Made by a program: the position numbers and the translations under genes. From DASSRQ01 sp035701665 (GTDB lineage: Bacteria; Vulcanimicrobiota; Vulcanimicrobiia; Vulcanimicrobiales; Vulcanimicrobiaceae): 15,052 nt of DNA. The number at the start of each line of letters is the position of its first letter. Position 1 is the stretch's first letter. Under the pieces are notes generated by a model, which was given only the letters and a program-made list of their open reading frames with translations, did no database searches and was not told the origin of the DNA. The stretch spans positions 1 through 15,052 of the forward strand of contig DASSRQ010000054.1 of assembly GCA_035701665.1 (NCBI GenBank). Direction: 5' to 3'. Below are positions 1 to 7,064 of the stretch, in pieces.

Positions 1-80
1 ATCCGTGACGCGCGGTCGTCGTTACGGCCTGAGGAGGAACGTAGGGAAGAATAACCATGGTTCTTCGCGGCTCCTTTGAG
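1..80. other. Left-edge non-assigned stretch; possible 3' end of a plus-strand gene
   Basis: No gene can be assigned securely here. Reading frame 1 is open from the window edge to a TAA at 52-54 and would give an Arg/Glu-rich tail ending PEEERREE. Frame 2 is also open for most of the stretch, so openness alone proves little. Straight after that TAA lies an inverted repeat, GAAGAA (46-51) with TTCTTC (61-66) around a palindromic AACCATGGTT core (53-62). It could be a weak hairpin marking the end of a rightward gene converging on the TonB receptor gene. A GAGGAGG at 31-37 looks like a ribosome binding site but has no start codon at the right distance. Confidence 0.25.
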
Positions 81-113
81 AAAAAAGAAAGGCGTCGCAA
101 CAAGTGCGACGCC
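81..113 (-). terminator. Rho-independent terminator of the TonB-dependent receptor gene
   Basis: On the minus strand, 22 bases after the receptor stop codon, there is a perfect 9-bp stem, GGCGTCGCA (105-113) with TGCGACGCC (91-99), closed by a 5-base loop. It is followed directly by the U-rich tract TTTCTTTTTT (81-90 on the plus strand). Stem, short loop and T-tract are all textbook, so this is the strongest regulatory call in the window. The plus-strand side lacks a T-tract, so it should act only on leftward transcription. Confidence 0.93.
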
Positions 114-134
114 CGCGTAGTAAATTCCCCGAAA

Positions 135-2819
135 TTAGAGATGGATGGTCAGGCTGAACAAGAACGAGCGCTGCGGTAAACCGAACCGCTCGCCGTCGCC
201 GCCGTCGAACGCCTCTTGCAGGACGGTCGAGTCCGTGCCGTATTGGTTTTCGGGCTGGAACGTGCCGTAGCCGATACGTCCGAACTGGTCGTATTGGCTG
301 TTGAAGACGTTGTAGATTCCCAGGTTGAAGGTCAGGTTCTTGACGCGCTTCGAAAGCGCGGCGTTCGCGTACGTGTACGCCGGGCGGAGCAGGTCGTTGT
401 TCAACCCGACGTAGTAGCCGTCGAACTTGGCTTCCCAGCCTGCATTGCTGTAGTCGAAGCCGAGCGCTGCTTGATGCACCGGCACTTTGTCTATCTGAGC
501 GCCGTCGATGAGGTTGACGTTGTTCTGAAGCGAGAGCGCCGGGATGTCGAACAGCCGTGCGGACAACACGTCGTACGAGTAGTCGAAGAAGAGCCGGCGG
601 CTCGCGCGCAGGCGGCCCGTGATGTCGAAGCCGCGATACCGGCCGGTTCCGGCGTTAGCGTTCGTGGTGACGCCCAGGTTCGCGACGGTCGCCGGTGCAC
701 CGCAATTGCTGCCGATGATCTGCAGGTAGCCGCCGGGGCCGTTGGTGAGATTCGCCGGGGCCGTCAGGCCGAGCGCCGATAGCGGCAGCACCGAACCGAA
801 GATCACGTTCGTTTCGTTCATGTCGAACGCGATGAGCTGAATGTTCGAGTCGCCGCCGAGATCGTGTCCGATACTGATCTCTTCGTCGCTTTGCCGCTCC
901 GCGCCGAGCTTCGGATTGGCCGCGTTAGCAACGGACGTTACGCCGTTGCAGTTGATATTGCCGACCAAGTTTGCCGGCGTCTGATTGAAGACCGGCGCGC
1001 CTTCGAGCAGCCCGATCCCCGGTATACCGTCCGCGCGTCCCGCGCTGACTCGCACGACGTCGCGTGCCGTCGGTCTGAACATAAGCGTCGCGCGCGGATT
1101 GAAGTACGTCGTTTGCGTGACGCTGTCTTGTTTGAGCCACGCGCTTCCGAAGAACGTGGTCCGGCGGTTCGGCGTGTACTGGTCTTTGATGAAGTAGTTG
1201 AACGTCGAGGACGAAATTTGCGGGCTCGTCGCGACGCCCGAACTGCCGAACGAGCCGTCTGTCTCGGTCTGTCCGTAGCCGTAAACGCCGAATCCGAAGT
1301 CGTTCGTGTCGCTAACGATGTCGTCGCCGATCTCTTCACCGAAGCTTTGATACGCGTTCGTATGCCCGGAGTTGTCGCGGTTGTAGAGCAGGTAGAACGA
1401 GTCGGCCCAGACTTGCGCGTTGAAGCCGTTGTTGCCGTGCGCCGCGTTGAGACGCAGCGAGTAATCCTGGTTGCGCAATCCCTGATACGCGAGCGGCGTG
1501 CCGCCGTACGGTCCCGAGAAGGCGCCGACGTACTGCGCGCGATTGTAGCACGACGTATTTCCCGCGTTGTCGACGATGACTTGAACGCCGGCGCAGCCCG
1601 GCGTGCCGCCGGCGATGTGATCGAACGTCGTCCCGGCGTATTCGGGCGTGATGTAATCGTTGTCGCCTTCGCCGGTTTTGTCGTCCCAAGACGTCGCGTC
1701 GTACGCGGTCAGCGTGAGGTTCGTTCCCGGGCTGAGTTCGTAGCGAAGTTTGGCCAGGCTGCTGCGCAGTTCGTAGTTTCCGCTCACGTTCCACGTATTC
1801 GCAGCGACGGTGTTCGGCGAGACGTCGGGGTTGCCGCTCGGCGTGTTTCCGCCGGCGAGCAGCGCGGTCTGCGTGAAGGTTGCGGGTTTGAAGCCGCCCC
1901 AGGATCCTTGAACGCCGGTAGCGAGGGCGTATCCCAGGCGGCCCGCGGACCCCGTTGCAATCATTGTCGACGTTCCGCGCCCCTGCGATCCGATCGCTTG
2001 CGTCAGGCTGAGCTCCGGCAAGCGCGTCGGCTCGATCGTTTGAAAATCGACCGCGCCGGCAAGCGTATCGGTGCCGTACAGCGCGAGCCCACCGCTTCCG
2101 TATGCCACTTGGATATTATTGAACGCCCACGACGGTGATAGTTGATAATTGTAACCGCCGCGGCTGCCGGAACCGACACCGATCGGGCCGATGGGATGGC
2201 CGTCGAGCAGCGTTGCCGTTTCGGAACCTTTGAGGCCGCGAATGTTGATGTGCAGATCGTCGCCCGGCGCCGAGTCGAGATCGGAAGCCGAGAATCCCGG
2301 CAGGGTCAGCAGCGCATCGCCGATGCGAAGCAACCCCTCTTGCTGAATCTTTTGCGCCGCGATGTGCTGGGTGATGACGCTGCTCGTTTGCAGCGCGGCG
2401 CGGTGTGACGTAACTGATGCGATTTCGTGCAGGCCGCTCGTGGTATTGCCGGTCGAACGTACGAGCACGGTGCGGATCGTCGTCGCTTGATTGTCGAGCG
2501 CGACGAAATCGTCCGTCTGTCCGGGCTCGTATCCCGGCGCGCTGAAGGTCAGATGATAGACACCTTGCTTTAATTGATTGAATACGGCCTGGCCGTTTGC
2601 GTCCGACTTTGCCGTTGCAAGAATCTCGGTATCACGAAGCACTTGCACCGTCGCATCGGCGATGGGCAAGCCGGTGTTTTGGTCGTCGATCGTGCCGATG
2701 ACGCGCGCTGTTCCGGCCTGCTCCGAGGCACCGGCCGGTGCTGCAATCGATGCAAAAGCGATCGCGAAAACGAACAGCAAGCAACTCGCCGTTCGCAGCG
2801 TTCTTAAAAAATACGTCAA
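135..2819 (-). CDS. TonB-dependent outer-membrane receptor with carboxypeptidase-like N-terminal domain
   Basis: Predicted 894-residue outer-membrane receptor, using TonB energy to import a substrate that cannot be named from sequence. Visible parts are a Sec signal peptide (about 1-31, ending near APAGA), an Ig-like carboxypeptidase-regulatory domain (about 36-120, with GxxxxxNTGLPIADATV and a GVYHLTFSAPGYEP segment), a plug domain (about 140-260, with LLTLPGF, INIRGLKGSE and ATLLDGHPIG) and then a long beta-barrel rich in alternating aromatic residues. The protein ends SFLFSLTIHL, like a last barrel strand. Paired cysteines around 409/422 and further on probably stabilise outer loops. The start is TTG, chosen because GGAGGAG sits 8 bases upstream and the signal peptide follows directly. 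The gene lies 76 bp after the glycosyltransferase and has its own terminator. I saw no convincing TonB box. Family sure, ligand unknown. Confidence 0.93.
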   Translation of the reverse strand: MTYFLRTLRTASCLLFVFAIAFASIAAPAGASEQAGTARVIGTIDDQNTGLPIADATVQVLRDTEILATAKSDANGQAVFNQLKQGVYHLTFSAPGYEPGQTDDFVALDNQATTIRTVLVRSTGNTTSGLHEIASVTSHRAALQTSSVITQHIAAQKIQQEGLLRIGDALLTLPGFSASDLDSAPGDDLHINIRGLKGSETATLLDGHPIGPIGVGSGSRGGYNYQLSPSWAFNNIQVAYGSGGLALYGTDTLAGAVDFQTIEPTRLPELSLTQAIGSQGRGTSTMIATGSAGRLGYALATGVQGSWGGFKPATFTQTALLAGGNTPSGNPDVSPNTVAANTWNVSGNYELRSSLAKLRYELSPGTNLTLTAYDATSWDDKTGEGDNDYITPEYAGTTFDHIAGGTPGCAGVQVIVDNAGNTSCYNRAQYVGAFSGPYGGTPLAYQGLRNQDYSLRLNAAHGNNGFNAQVWADSFYLLYNRDNSGHTNAYQSFGEEIGDDIVSDTNDFGFGVYGYGQTETDGSFGSSGVATSPQISSSTFNYFIKDQYTPNRRTTFFGSAWLKQDSVTQTTYFNPRATLMFRPTARDVVRVSAGRADGIPGIGLLEGAPVFNQTPANLVGNINCNGVTSVANAANPKLGAERQSDEEISIGHDLGGDSNIQLIAFDMNETNVIFGSVLPLSALGLTAPANLTNGPGGYLQIIGSNCGAPATVANLGVTTNANAGTGRYRGFDITGRLRASRRLFFDYSYDVLSARLFDIPALSLQNNVNLIDGAQIDKVPVHQAALGFDYSNAGWEAKFDGYYVGLNNDLLRPAYTYANAALSKRVKNLTFNLGIYNVFNSQYDQFGRIGYGTFQPENQYGTDSTVLQEAFDGGDGERFGLPQRSFLFSLTIHL

Positions 2820-2825
2820 GTTTGA

Positions 2826-2832
2826 CTCCTCC
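2826..2832 (-). promoter_or_regulatory. Ribosome binding site fixing a TTG start of the receptor gene
   Basis: On the minus strand the sequence GGAGGAG lies before the TTG at 2819, with 8 bases between the GGAGG core and the start. It is the strongest Shine-Dalgarno sequence in the window. It supports TTG initiation and suggests that the receptor is translated strongly and independently of the upstream genes. Confidence 0.75.
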
Positions 2833-2847
2833 GCACTTACCGTACAG

Positions 2848-2862
2848 AGGTCAAATTAACCT
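2848..2862. promoter_or_regulatory. Imperfect 15-bp palindrome upstream of the receptor gene, possible operator
   Basis: The segment AGGTCAAATTAACCT is an inverted repeat with a single mismatched base pair (a G-T wobble in RNA) around a central base. It lies in the 76-bp gap between the glycosyltransferase stop and the receptor start, about 30 bp before the start codon. A second, 10-bp near-palindrome around ACGT (CTGACGTTAG) follows at 2861-2870. This gap is markedly more A+T-rich than the surrounding coding DNA. A promoter/operator for the receptor is a reasonable reading. I could not identify a convincing -35/-10 pair. Confidence 0.35.
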
Positions 2863-2895
2863 GACGTTAGCCGGAATTAAGAGCGTATTATCGCG

Positions 2896-4035
2896 TTAGC
2901 CGCCCAGCGAACGCGGCTTCTCACCGATCTCCGTGTACGCCATCGGGCGGTCCCACCAATCGTGTTCGCGCCAGCGCACCTGCGCGGCCGTCGGCGGCGG
3001 CGGAGTCTGCTGTTCGAGGACGCTTTGATATGCGGACAGATACCGGTCGATCATGCGGTCCGTCGTGAACTCAGCCTGGACGCGAGCGCGGCATGCTGCT
3101 CTGTCAATCGTTGCAAGATCCGGTACGCGCGCGACCGCTTCATCGACGGTGTCGCACACATAGCCGGTAACGCCGTTCACGACGATCTCGGGCACTGAGC
3201 CCATATTCGCGCCGAGCACGGGCGTGCCGCAGGCCATCGCCTCGACCATCGTGAGCCCGAACCGTTCGGGACGCGTGGTCATGTGAACGAGCGCTAGGGC
3301 ATTTGAAAGCAGCTCGTTACGCGCCTCGCGGCGCACTTCACCCAAGAACTGGATCTGCTCGCCGTCGATATGCGGCTCGACCATTTCGTGAAAGTAGGCG
3401 TCGTCTTGCGGAATCGCGGCGATCTTCAACCGTTTGCCGGAACGCTTCGCGATCTCGATCGCCAGATGCGTGCCTTTCTCCGGATGAAAGCGGCCGAGAA
3501 ACACGAGATAGTCGCCCGGCTTGTCGCGAAACGTGAACTCGCCGGGATCGATGCCGTTATACGTCGTTGCGACATAGGAGAGTCCGGGATCGCGATCCGA
3601 GTCGCTGATGGAGCAGAAGAAACTGCGGTGCGCGCATCCGTAGTACGCTGCCAGGATCTGCGGCGAGGAGAAGCCGTGCACCGTGGTGAGCATCGGCGGC
3701 GTCGGACGGGCCAGCGCGTACGTCATCGGCTTCCAATCGAAGTTGTTGTGAATGAGATCGAAGCGATCCGCCTGCTCCATCAATTTGCCGATATGCAGCG
3801 CCGTGTAGACGTCGCTGTTCAGCGCCGGATCCTCTGCGCATCCGACGGGAACGACCGACTCGAGGGCGCCTTCGAACTGCGAGTTGCCCGTGGCGAACAG
3901 CGTGACGTTCAAGCCGCGCCGGCGCATGCCATCGGAGATATTGAACGCAATCTGCTCCCATGGGCCGTATCCCGGAGGGGGTGTCGGCCAGGTGATGGGA
4001 GCTAAAACGGCAACGCGCAAGCCTGTAAGGTTCAC
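2896..4035 (-). CDS. GT4-family glycosyltransferase
   Basis: Predicted cytoplasmic retaining glycosyltransferase of family 4 (GT-B fold), about 379 residues, transferring a sugar from a nucleotide-sugar donor to an unknown acceptor. The N-terminal half has the glycine-rich entry loop (PTPPPGYGPWE), an IHNNFDW segment and a TVHG acceptor-side His. The C-terminal half has the donor-site motif FLGRFHPEKG and the E-x7-E motif in PERFGLTMVEAMACGTPV (Glu about 257 and 265), followed by GSVPEIV and NGVTG. The closest type I recall is the AviGT4-like group. The C-terminal tail is unusual: a proline run and then a Trp-rich segment (VRWREHDWWDRP). A GTG start is chosen because TAAGGG lies 7 bases upstream. 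A TTG at 4053 would overlap the regulator gene by 8 bases. It follows the WYL regulator closely, so it is probably co-transcribed. Confidence 0.88.
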   Translation of the reverse strand: MNLTGLRVAVLAPITWPTPPPGYGPWEQIAFNISDGMRRRGLNVTLFATGNSQFEGALESVVPVGCAEDPALNSDVYTALHIGKLMEQADRFDLIHNNFDWKPMTYALARPTPPMLTTVHGFSSPQILAAYYGCAHRSFFCSISDSDRDPGLSYVATTYNGIDPGEFTFRDKPGDYLVFLGRFHPEKGTHLAIEIAKRSGKRLKIAAIPQDDAYFHEMVEPHIDGEQIQFLGEVRREARNELLSNALALVHMTTRPERFGLTMVEAMACGTPVLGANMGSVPEIVVNGVTGYVCDTVDEAVARVPDLATIDRAACRARVQAEFTTDRMIDRYLSAYQSVLEQQTPPPPTAAQVRWREHDWWDRPMAYTEIGEKPRSLGG

Positions 4036-4042
4036 AAGAGTG

Positions 4043-4048
4043 CCCTTA
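4043..4048 (-). promoter_or_regulatory. Ribosome binding site for the glycosyltransferase, overlapping the regulator stop codon
   Basis: The minus-strand sequence TAAGGG contains the TAA stop of the upstream WYL regulator and an AAGGG Shine-Dalgarno core 7 bases before the GTG at 4035. The shared stop/RBS suggests coupled translation, and it favours GTG at 4035 over the TTG at 4053 as the start. Confidence 0.5.
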
Positions 4049-5011
4049 CCCAACTTTCGGCGCGGATGTCTCCTCTTCGAGCGCGGCCAGGAAACGGCGC
4101 ACGCGTTCGGCCACGGCTTCGTGCAAGGCGGCGGGGGTAATGCGCTTGACGCGCGTCGAGAGCATCATCACCTGCGAGACCGCCGCGGTTTGCGAAGGGA
4201 ATTGGACGCGTACCAGGCGCTCCGCGCCGCGATCTTCGAGCATCTCGTACGGAAAGTATGCGGTAAGCATCTCGACGGCGTCCGCCTCGACGAGCAGTTC
4301 GGCATCGTACGGTGCGTCGGAAAACCGTTCGAACGCGCTCATTGACGAACGCCAATACGTTTCCAGGTCGAACTCGGGCGGCCGCACGAACGAATCGCCC
4401 GTTTCCTGAACGTCCAGAATACGTTCGGCGCGGAAACTGCGCAAGTCGCCGTTGGCGCGAGATACCGCGTACCACACGCCGGCTTTTGCGACGAGCCCGA
4501 GCGGCTCGATCGTGCGGGTGGTTTCCGTTCCGGCGCGATCGCGATACGTGATGCGGACGACGCGATCGTCCCACACGGCGCGGCGCAGCGTCGCAAGTAT
4601 CTCGGCGGGCTGCCGCGGACGGTACCACTTCACGTGATCGATCAGAATGCGCTGGCGGGCTTTGTCGGCCGCACGCTGCTGCAGGTCGGGCAGGGCGCCT
4701 TTGATCTTGTGCAGCGCGACGGTATGTCCGGTAACGCCGATCTCGGCTAGCGGATCGGATGCAGAAACAAAAAGCGCGTTCAGTTCGTCGGTGCTGAACT
4801 GGGCGATTGCGCGCCGGTACCCGTCGGAAAGCGCGATACCGCCGCTGTTTCCGCGCTCCGCATACACCGGGACGCCCGACATACCGAGCGTTTCGACGTC
4901 GCGGTAGATCGTGCGCATCGAAACGCCCATCGTCTGCGCGAGCTCGCGCGCGGGCCGCGGACTGCGGCTCTGCAGGAGCAACAATAGCGAGACGAGGCGT
5001 TCCGATTTCAT
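4046..5011 (-). CDS. HTH and WYL-domain transcriptional regulator (YafY/DeoR-like)
   Basis: A 321-residue DNA-binding regulator. The N-terminus (about 1-60) is a winged helix-turn-helix of the HTH_11 type: ERLVSLLLLLQ, RELAQTMGVSMRTIYRDVETL with the recognition helix at SMRTIYRD, and a wing ending GGIALSDGYR. A WYL ligand-sensing domain follows (about 140-215): VRITYRDRAG, TIEPLGLV, GVWYAVSR and RSFRAERI. A WYL C-terminal extension ends the protein. Length and order match this family. Such proteins bind a small ligand or nucleic acid through the WYL domain and regulate nearby genes. The ATG overlaps the amidohydrolase stop as ATGA, so it is co-transcribed with leucine-pathway genes, and control of this operon is a natural inference. 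Its ligand is unknown. Confidence 0.92.
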   Translation of the reverse strand: MKSERLVSLLLLLQSRSPRPARELAQTMGVSMRTIYRDVETLGMSGVPVYAERGNSGGIALSDGYRRAIAQFSTDELNALFVSASDPLAEIGVTGHTVALHKIKGALPDLQQRAADKARQRILIDHVKWYRPRQPAEILATLRRAVWDDRVVRITYRDRAGTETTRTIEPLGLVAKAGVWYAVSRANGDLRSFRAERILDVQETGDSFVRPPEFDLETYWRSSMSAFERFSDAPYDAELLVEADAVEMLTAYFPYEMLEDRGAERLVRVQFPSQTAAVSQVMMLSTRVKRITPAALHEAVAERVRRFLAALEEETSAPKVG

Positions 5012-6159
5012 GACACCGCTATGCCGCCTTTGAAAACCGCGGCCGGCGCACGCAACGTTCGCAGATCGTCCTCGATGGAGTTTGCCAGGCCGAGCAGATC
5101 CGCCGGACGTCCTGCTTCGATAACGCCCGCCTGCGTGCCGATGAGTTCGCCGGCGGACTGCGTCGCTGCGTGCAGCGCTTCGCGCGGATTCATGCCGACT
5201 TGCGTCTGCATCAAAAGCACCTCTTCCGCGTAGGCGTCGTGATAGTTGAACGGCGTACCGGCATCCGAACCGCCCGCAAAACGCACGCCGGCTTTAAATG
5301 CGCGCTGCAAATTCTGGGTCATGCGTTCGCTAATCTCGGCCGCCTTGCGCACGACGTAGTCCGGCTGGCCGCCGCTCTGCGCGTGCTCCAAAATGCACGC
5401 GGGCGCCGTCAGCGTCGGAACGAGGTAAGCGGTTCGCGACTTCAGCAGTTCGATCGATTCGTCGTCGAGCAGCATGCCGTGTTCTATCGAATCGACACCC
5501 GCGCGCAATGCGTCGTTGATGCCTTGCGTACCGATGGCGTGCGCGGCAACGCGCATTCCGTGGCGGTGCGCCTCGGTGCATGCGGCTTGCATCTCTTCGA
5601 GTGTGAGCTGAGAGACGCCGGGAACGGCGCCTTTCGTCAACACACCGCCGGTCGCGATGAGCTTGATGCAGTCGGCGCCGAGATGACGCTGCTCGCGCAC
5701 GGCTTTGTGCGCTTCTTCGGGACTGTCGATCGCGCGTCCGACCGGCCAGCCGTGGCCGCCGGTCATACACAAGACATAGCCCGACGCGGAGATCGACGGC
5801 CCTTCCAGCAATCCGCTGTTTACCGCCTCGCGGACTTCCATAGCGACGGCGTGCGAACAACCGAGATCGCGTATCGTCGTGACGCCGGCATGCAGCGCTT
5901 TGCGCGCGTTCGATGCAGCGATCAACGCTTTCTGAACGGGCGTGCGCGTCGTCGCGGCGTTAAGCGCGTCAGGCTCACCGCTCATCTCGAGGTGGACGTG
6001 GGCGTTGATCAGACCGGGAGCGATACAGGCAAACTCGCGATCGCAGTCGCCGCTCGCATCGCGAATTTCGGCGATGTATCCATTGTCGACTACGATATCC
6101 ACGTTCGTTCGCGGCTTCGCAAGGGTGCCGTCGAACAACAGCCCGGCACGGAGTATCAC
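5008..6159 (-). CDS. Metal-dependent amidohydrolase (prolidase/imidazolonepropionase-like)
   Basis: A 383-residue enzyme of the amidohydrolase superfamily (beta/alpha barrel, usually with two Zn ions). All expected metal ligands are visible: the HxH pair in INAHVHLE (His54, His56), a Lys that is normally carboxylated in CIKLIATGG (Lys166), His207 in AAHAIG, His227 in SIEHG and the catalytic Asp299 in GGSDAG. The sequence style (PGLINAHVH, GVTTIRDLG, GADCIKL, RAGVDSIEHG, GRPADLL) fits the imidazolonepropionase-related branch that includes Xaa-Pro and other dipeptidases. No signal peptide, so cytoplasmic. The GTG start overlaps the HMG-CoA lyase stop as GTGA. Its place in a leucine-degradation operon suggests a peptidase or amide hydrolase feeding amino acids to the pathway, but the substrate cannot be read from sequence. 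Confidence 0.88.
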   Translation of the reverse strand: MILRAGLLFDGTLAKPRTNVDIVVDNGYIAEIRDASGDCDREFACIAPGLINAHVHLEMSGEPDALNAATTRTPVQKALIAASNARKALHAGVTTIRDLGCSHAVAMEVREAVNSGLLEGPSISASGYVLCMTGGHGWPVGRAIDSPEEAHKAVREQRHLGADCIKLIATGGVLTKGAVPGVSQLTLEEMQAACTEAHRHGMRVAAHAIGTQGINDALRAGVDSIEHGMLLDDESIELLKSRTAYLVPTLTAPACILEHAQSGGQPDYVVRKAAEISERMTQNLQRAFKAGVRFAGGSDAGTPFNYHDAYAEEVLLMQTQVGMNPREALHAATQSAGELIGTQAGVIEAGRPADLLGLANSIEDDLRTLRAPAAVFKGGIAVS

Positions 6160-7064
6160 GCTTTTACCGCACGTTCCAACGCTTGATAAGTTTTGCTCGT
6201 GAGTTCGTGGCCCAGCACGCCCGCGATAAAGCGCGAGGCTTCGCGCACTTTGCCGAGATCGACGCCGGTGCGTATGCCCATTCCGTGCAGCATGTACAGG
6301 AGATCTTCCGTGCCGAGATTCCCCGTAGCGCCGGGTGCATACGGACAGCCGCCCAGTCCGCCGCTGCTGGCATCGAAGATCGCCACGCCGTGCTGGAGCG
6401 CCGCGTACACGTTGGCCAACGCCGTTCCGCGCGTGTCGTGGAAGTGAAACGCGACTTTTTCGAGCGGAATCTCACGCACGAGCGACGGCACGAGTTCGTC
6501 CACTTGGCTCGGAACGCCGACGCCGATGGTGTCGCCGATGGAGATCTCGTCGCATCCCATCTCCAAGAGTTTGGCGCTAACGGCGGTAACCATCGCCGGC
6601 GTTACTTCATCGCCGAACGGAGAGCCGAACGCGGTGGAGACGTAGCCGCGCACCCACATGTTATTTTCTTTGGCGTTGCGCACAACATCGCGGAACGTGT
6701 CGATCGACTCATCGATCGTCATGTTGATGTTGCGTTTCGTAAACGCTTCGGATGCGGCGGTAAAGACGGCGATAGCGTCCGCTCCGGCTTCCTTCGCGCG
6801 TTCGAGACCGCGTACGTTCGGCGTCAGCACCGGATAGCGCACGCCTGGGCGCTTTTCGATCTTTGTGAAGACCTCGGATGCGTCGGCCAGCTGCGGAATC
6901 GCTTTCGGGCTGACGAACGACGTTGCTTCGATAAGCGGCAGACCCGACTGCGAAAGCAGATCGATGAAGCGGATCTTATCGGCAGTGGCTACGAACTCGT
7001 GCTCGTTTTGCAGCCCGTCGCGCGCACCCATCTCGCAGACGCGGACGGATTCGGGAATGCTCAT
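6156..7064 (-). CDS. liuE: Hydroxymethylglutaryl-CoA lyase
   Basis: A 302-residue enzyme cleaving (S)-3-hydroxy-3-methylglutaryl-CoA to acetyl-CoA and acetoacetate, the last step of leucine degradation. It is a TIM barrel of the DRE-TIM metallolyase group. The catalytic motif EMGARDGLQNE has Arg15-Asp16, FHFHDTRG supplies metal ligands His207 and His209, and the flexible active-site loop GGLGGCPYAPGATGN carries the catalytic Cys240. The length is normal for bacterial members, and there is no targeting peptide. ATG overlaps the carboxylase alpha stop as ATGA, and its own stop overlaps the amidohydrolase start. Homocitrate or isopropylmalate synthases share the fold, but the Cys loop and the pathway neighbours make this call firm. 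The name mvaB is also used for such genes. Confidence 0.96.
   Translation of the reverse strand: MSIPESVRVCEMGARDGLQNEHEFVATADKIRFIDLLSQSGLPLIEATSFVSPKAIPQLADASEVFTKIEKRPGVRYPVLTPNVRGLERAKEAGADAIAVFTAASEAFTKRNINMTIDESIDTFRDVVRNAKENNMWVRGYVSTAFGSPFGDEVTPAMVTAVSAKLLEMGCDEISIGDTIGVGVPSQVDELVPSLVREIPLEKVAFHFHDTRGTALANVYAALQHGVAIFDASSGGLGGCPYAPGATGNLGTEDLLYMLHGMGIRTGVDLGKVREASRFIAGVLGHELTSKTYQALERAVKA

Noticed and set aside
57..179. 40-residue plus-strand small ORF starting ATGGTTCTTCGC
   Set aside because: It runs through the terminator hairpin and into the receptor's 3' end, with only a weak AGGG 10 bases upstream; no sign of real coding.
864..2138. Long plus-strand open frame (424 codons) opposite the receptor gene
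   Set aside because: Its product is Arg/Val-rich low-complexity without a domain, and it is a mirror of the G+C-rich receptor coding strand, which has clear domains, RBS and terminator.
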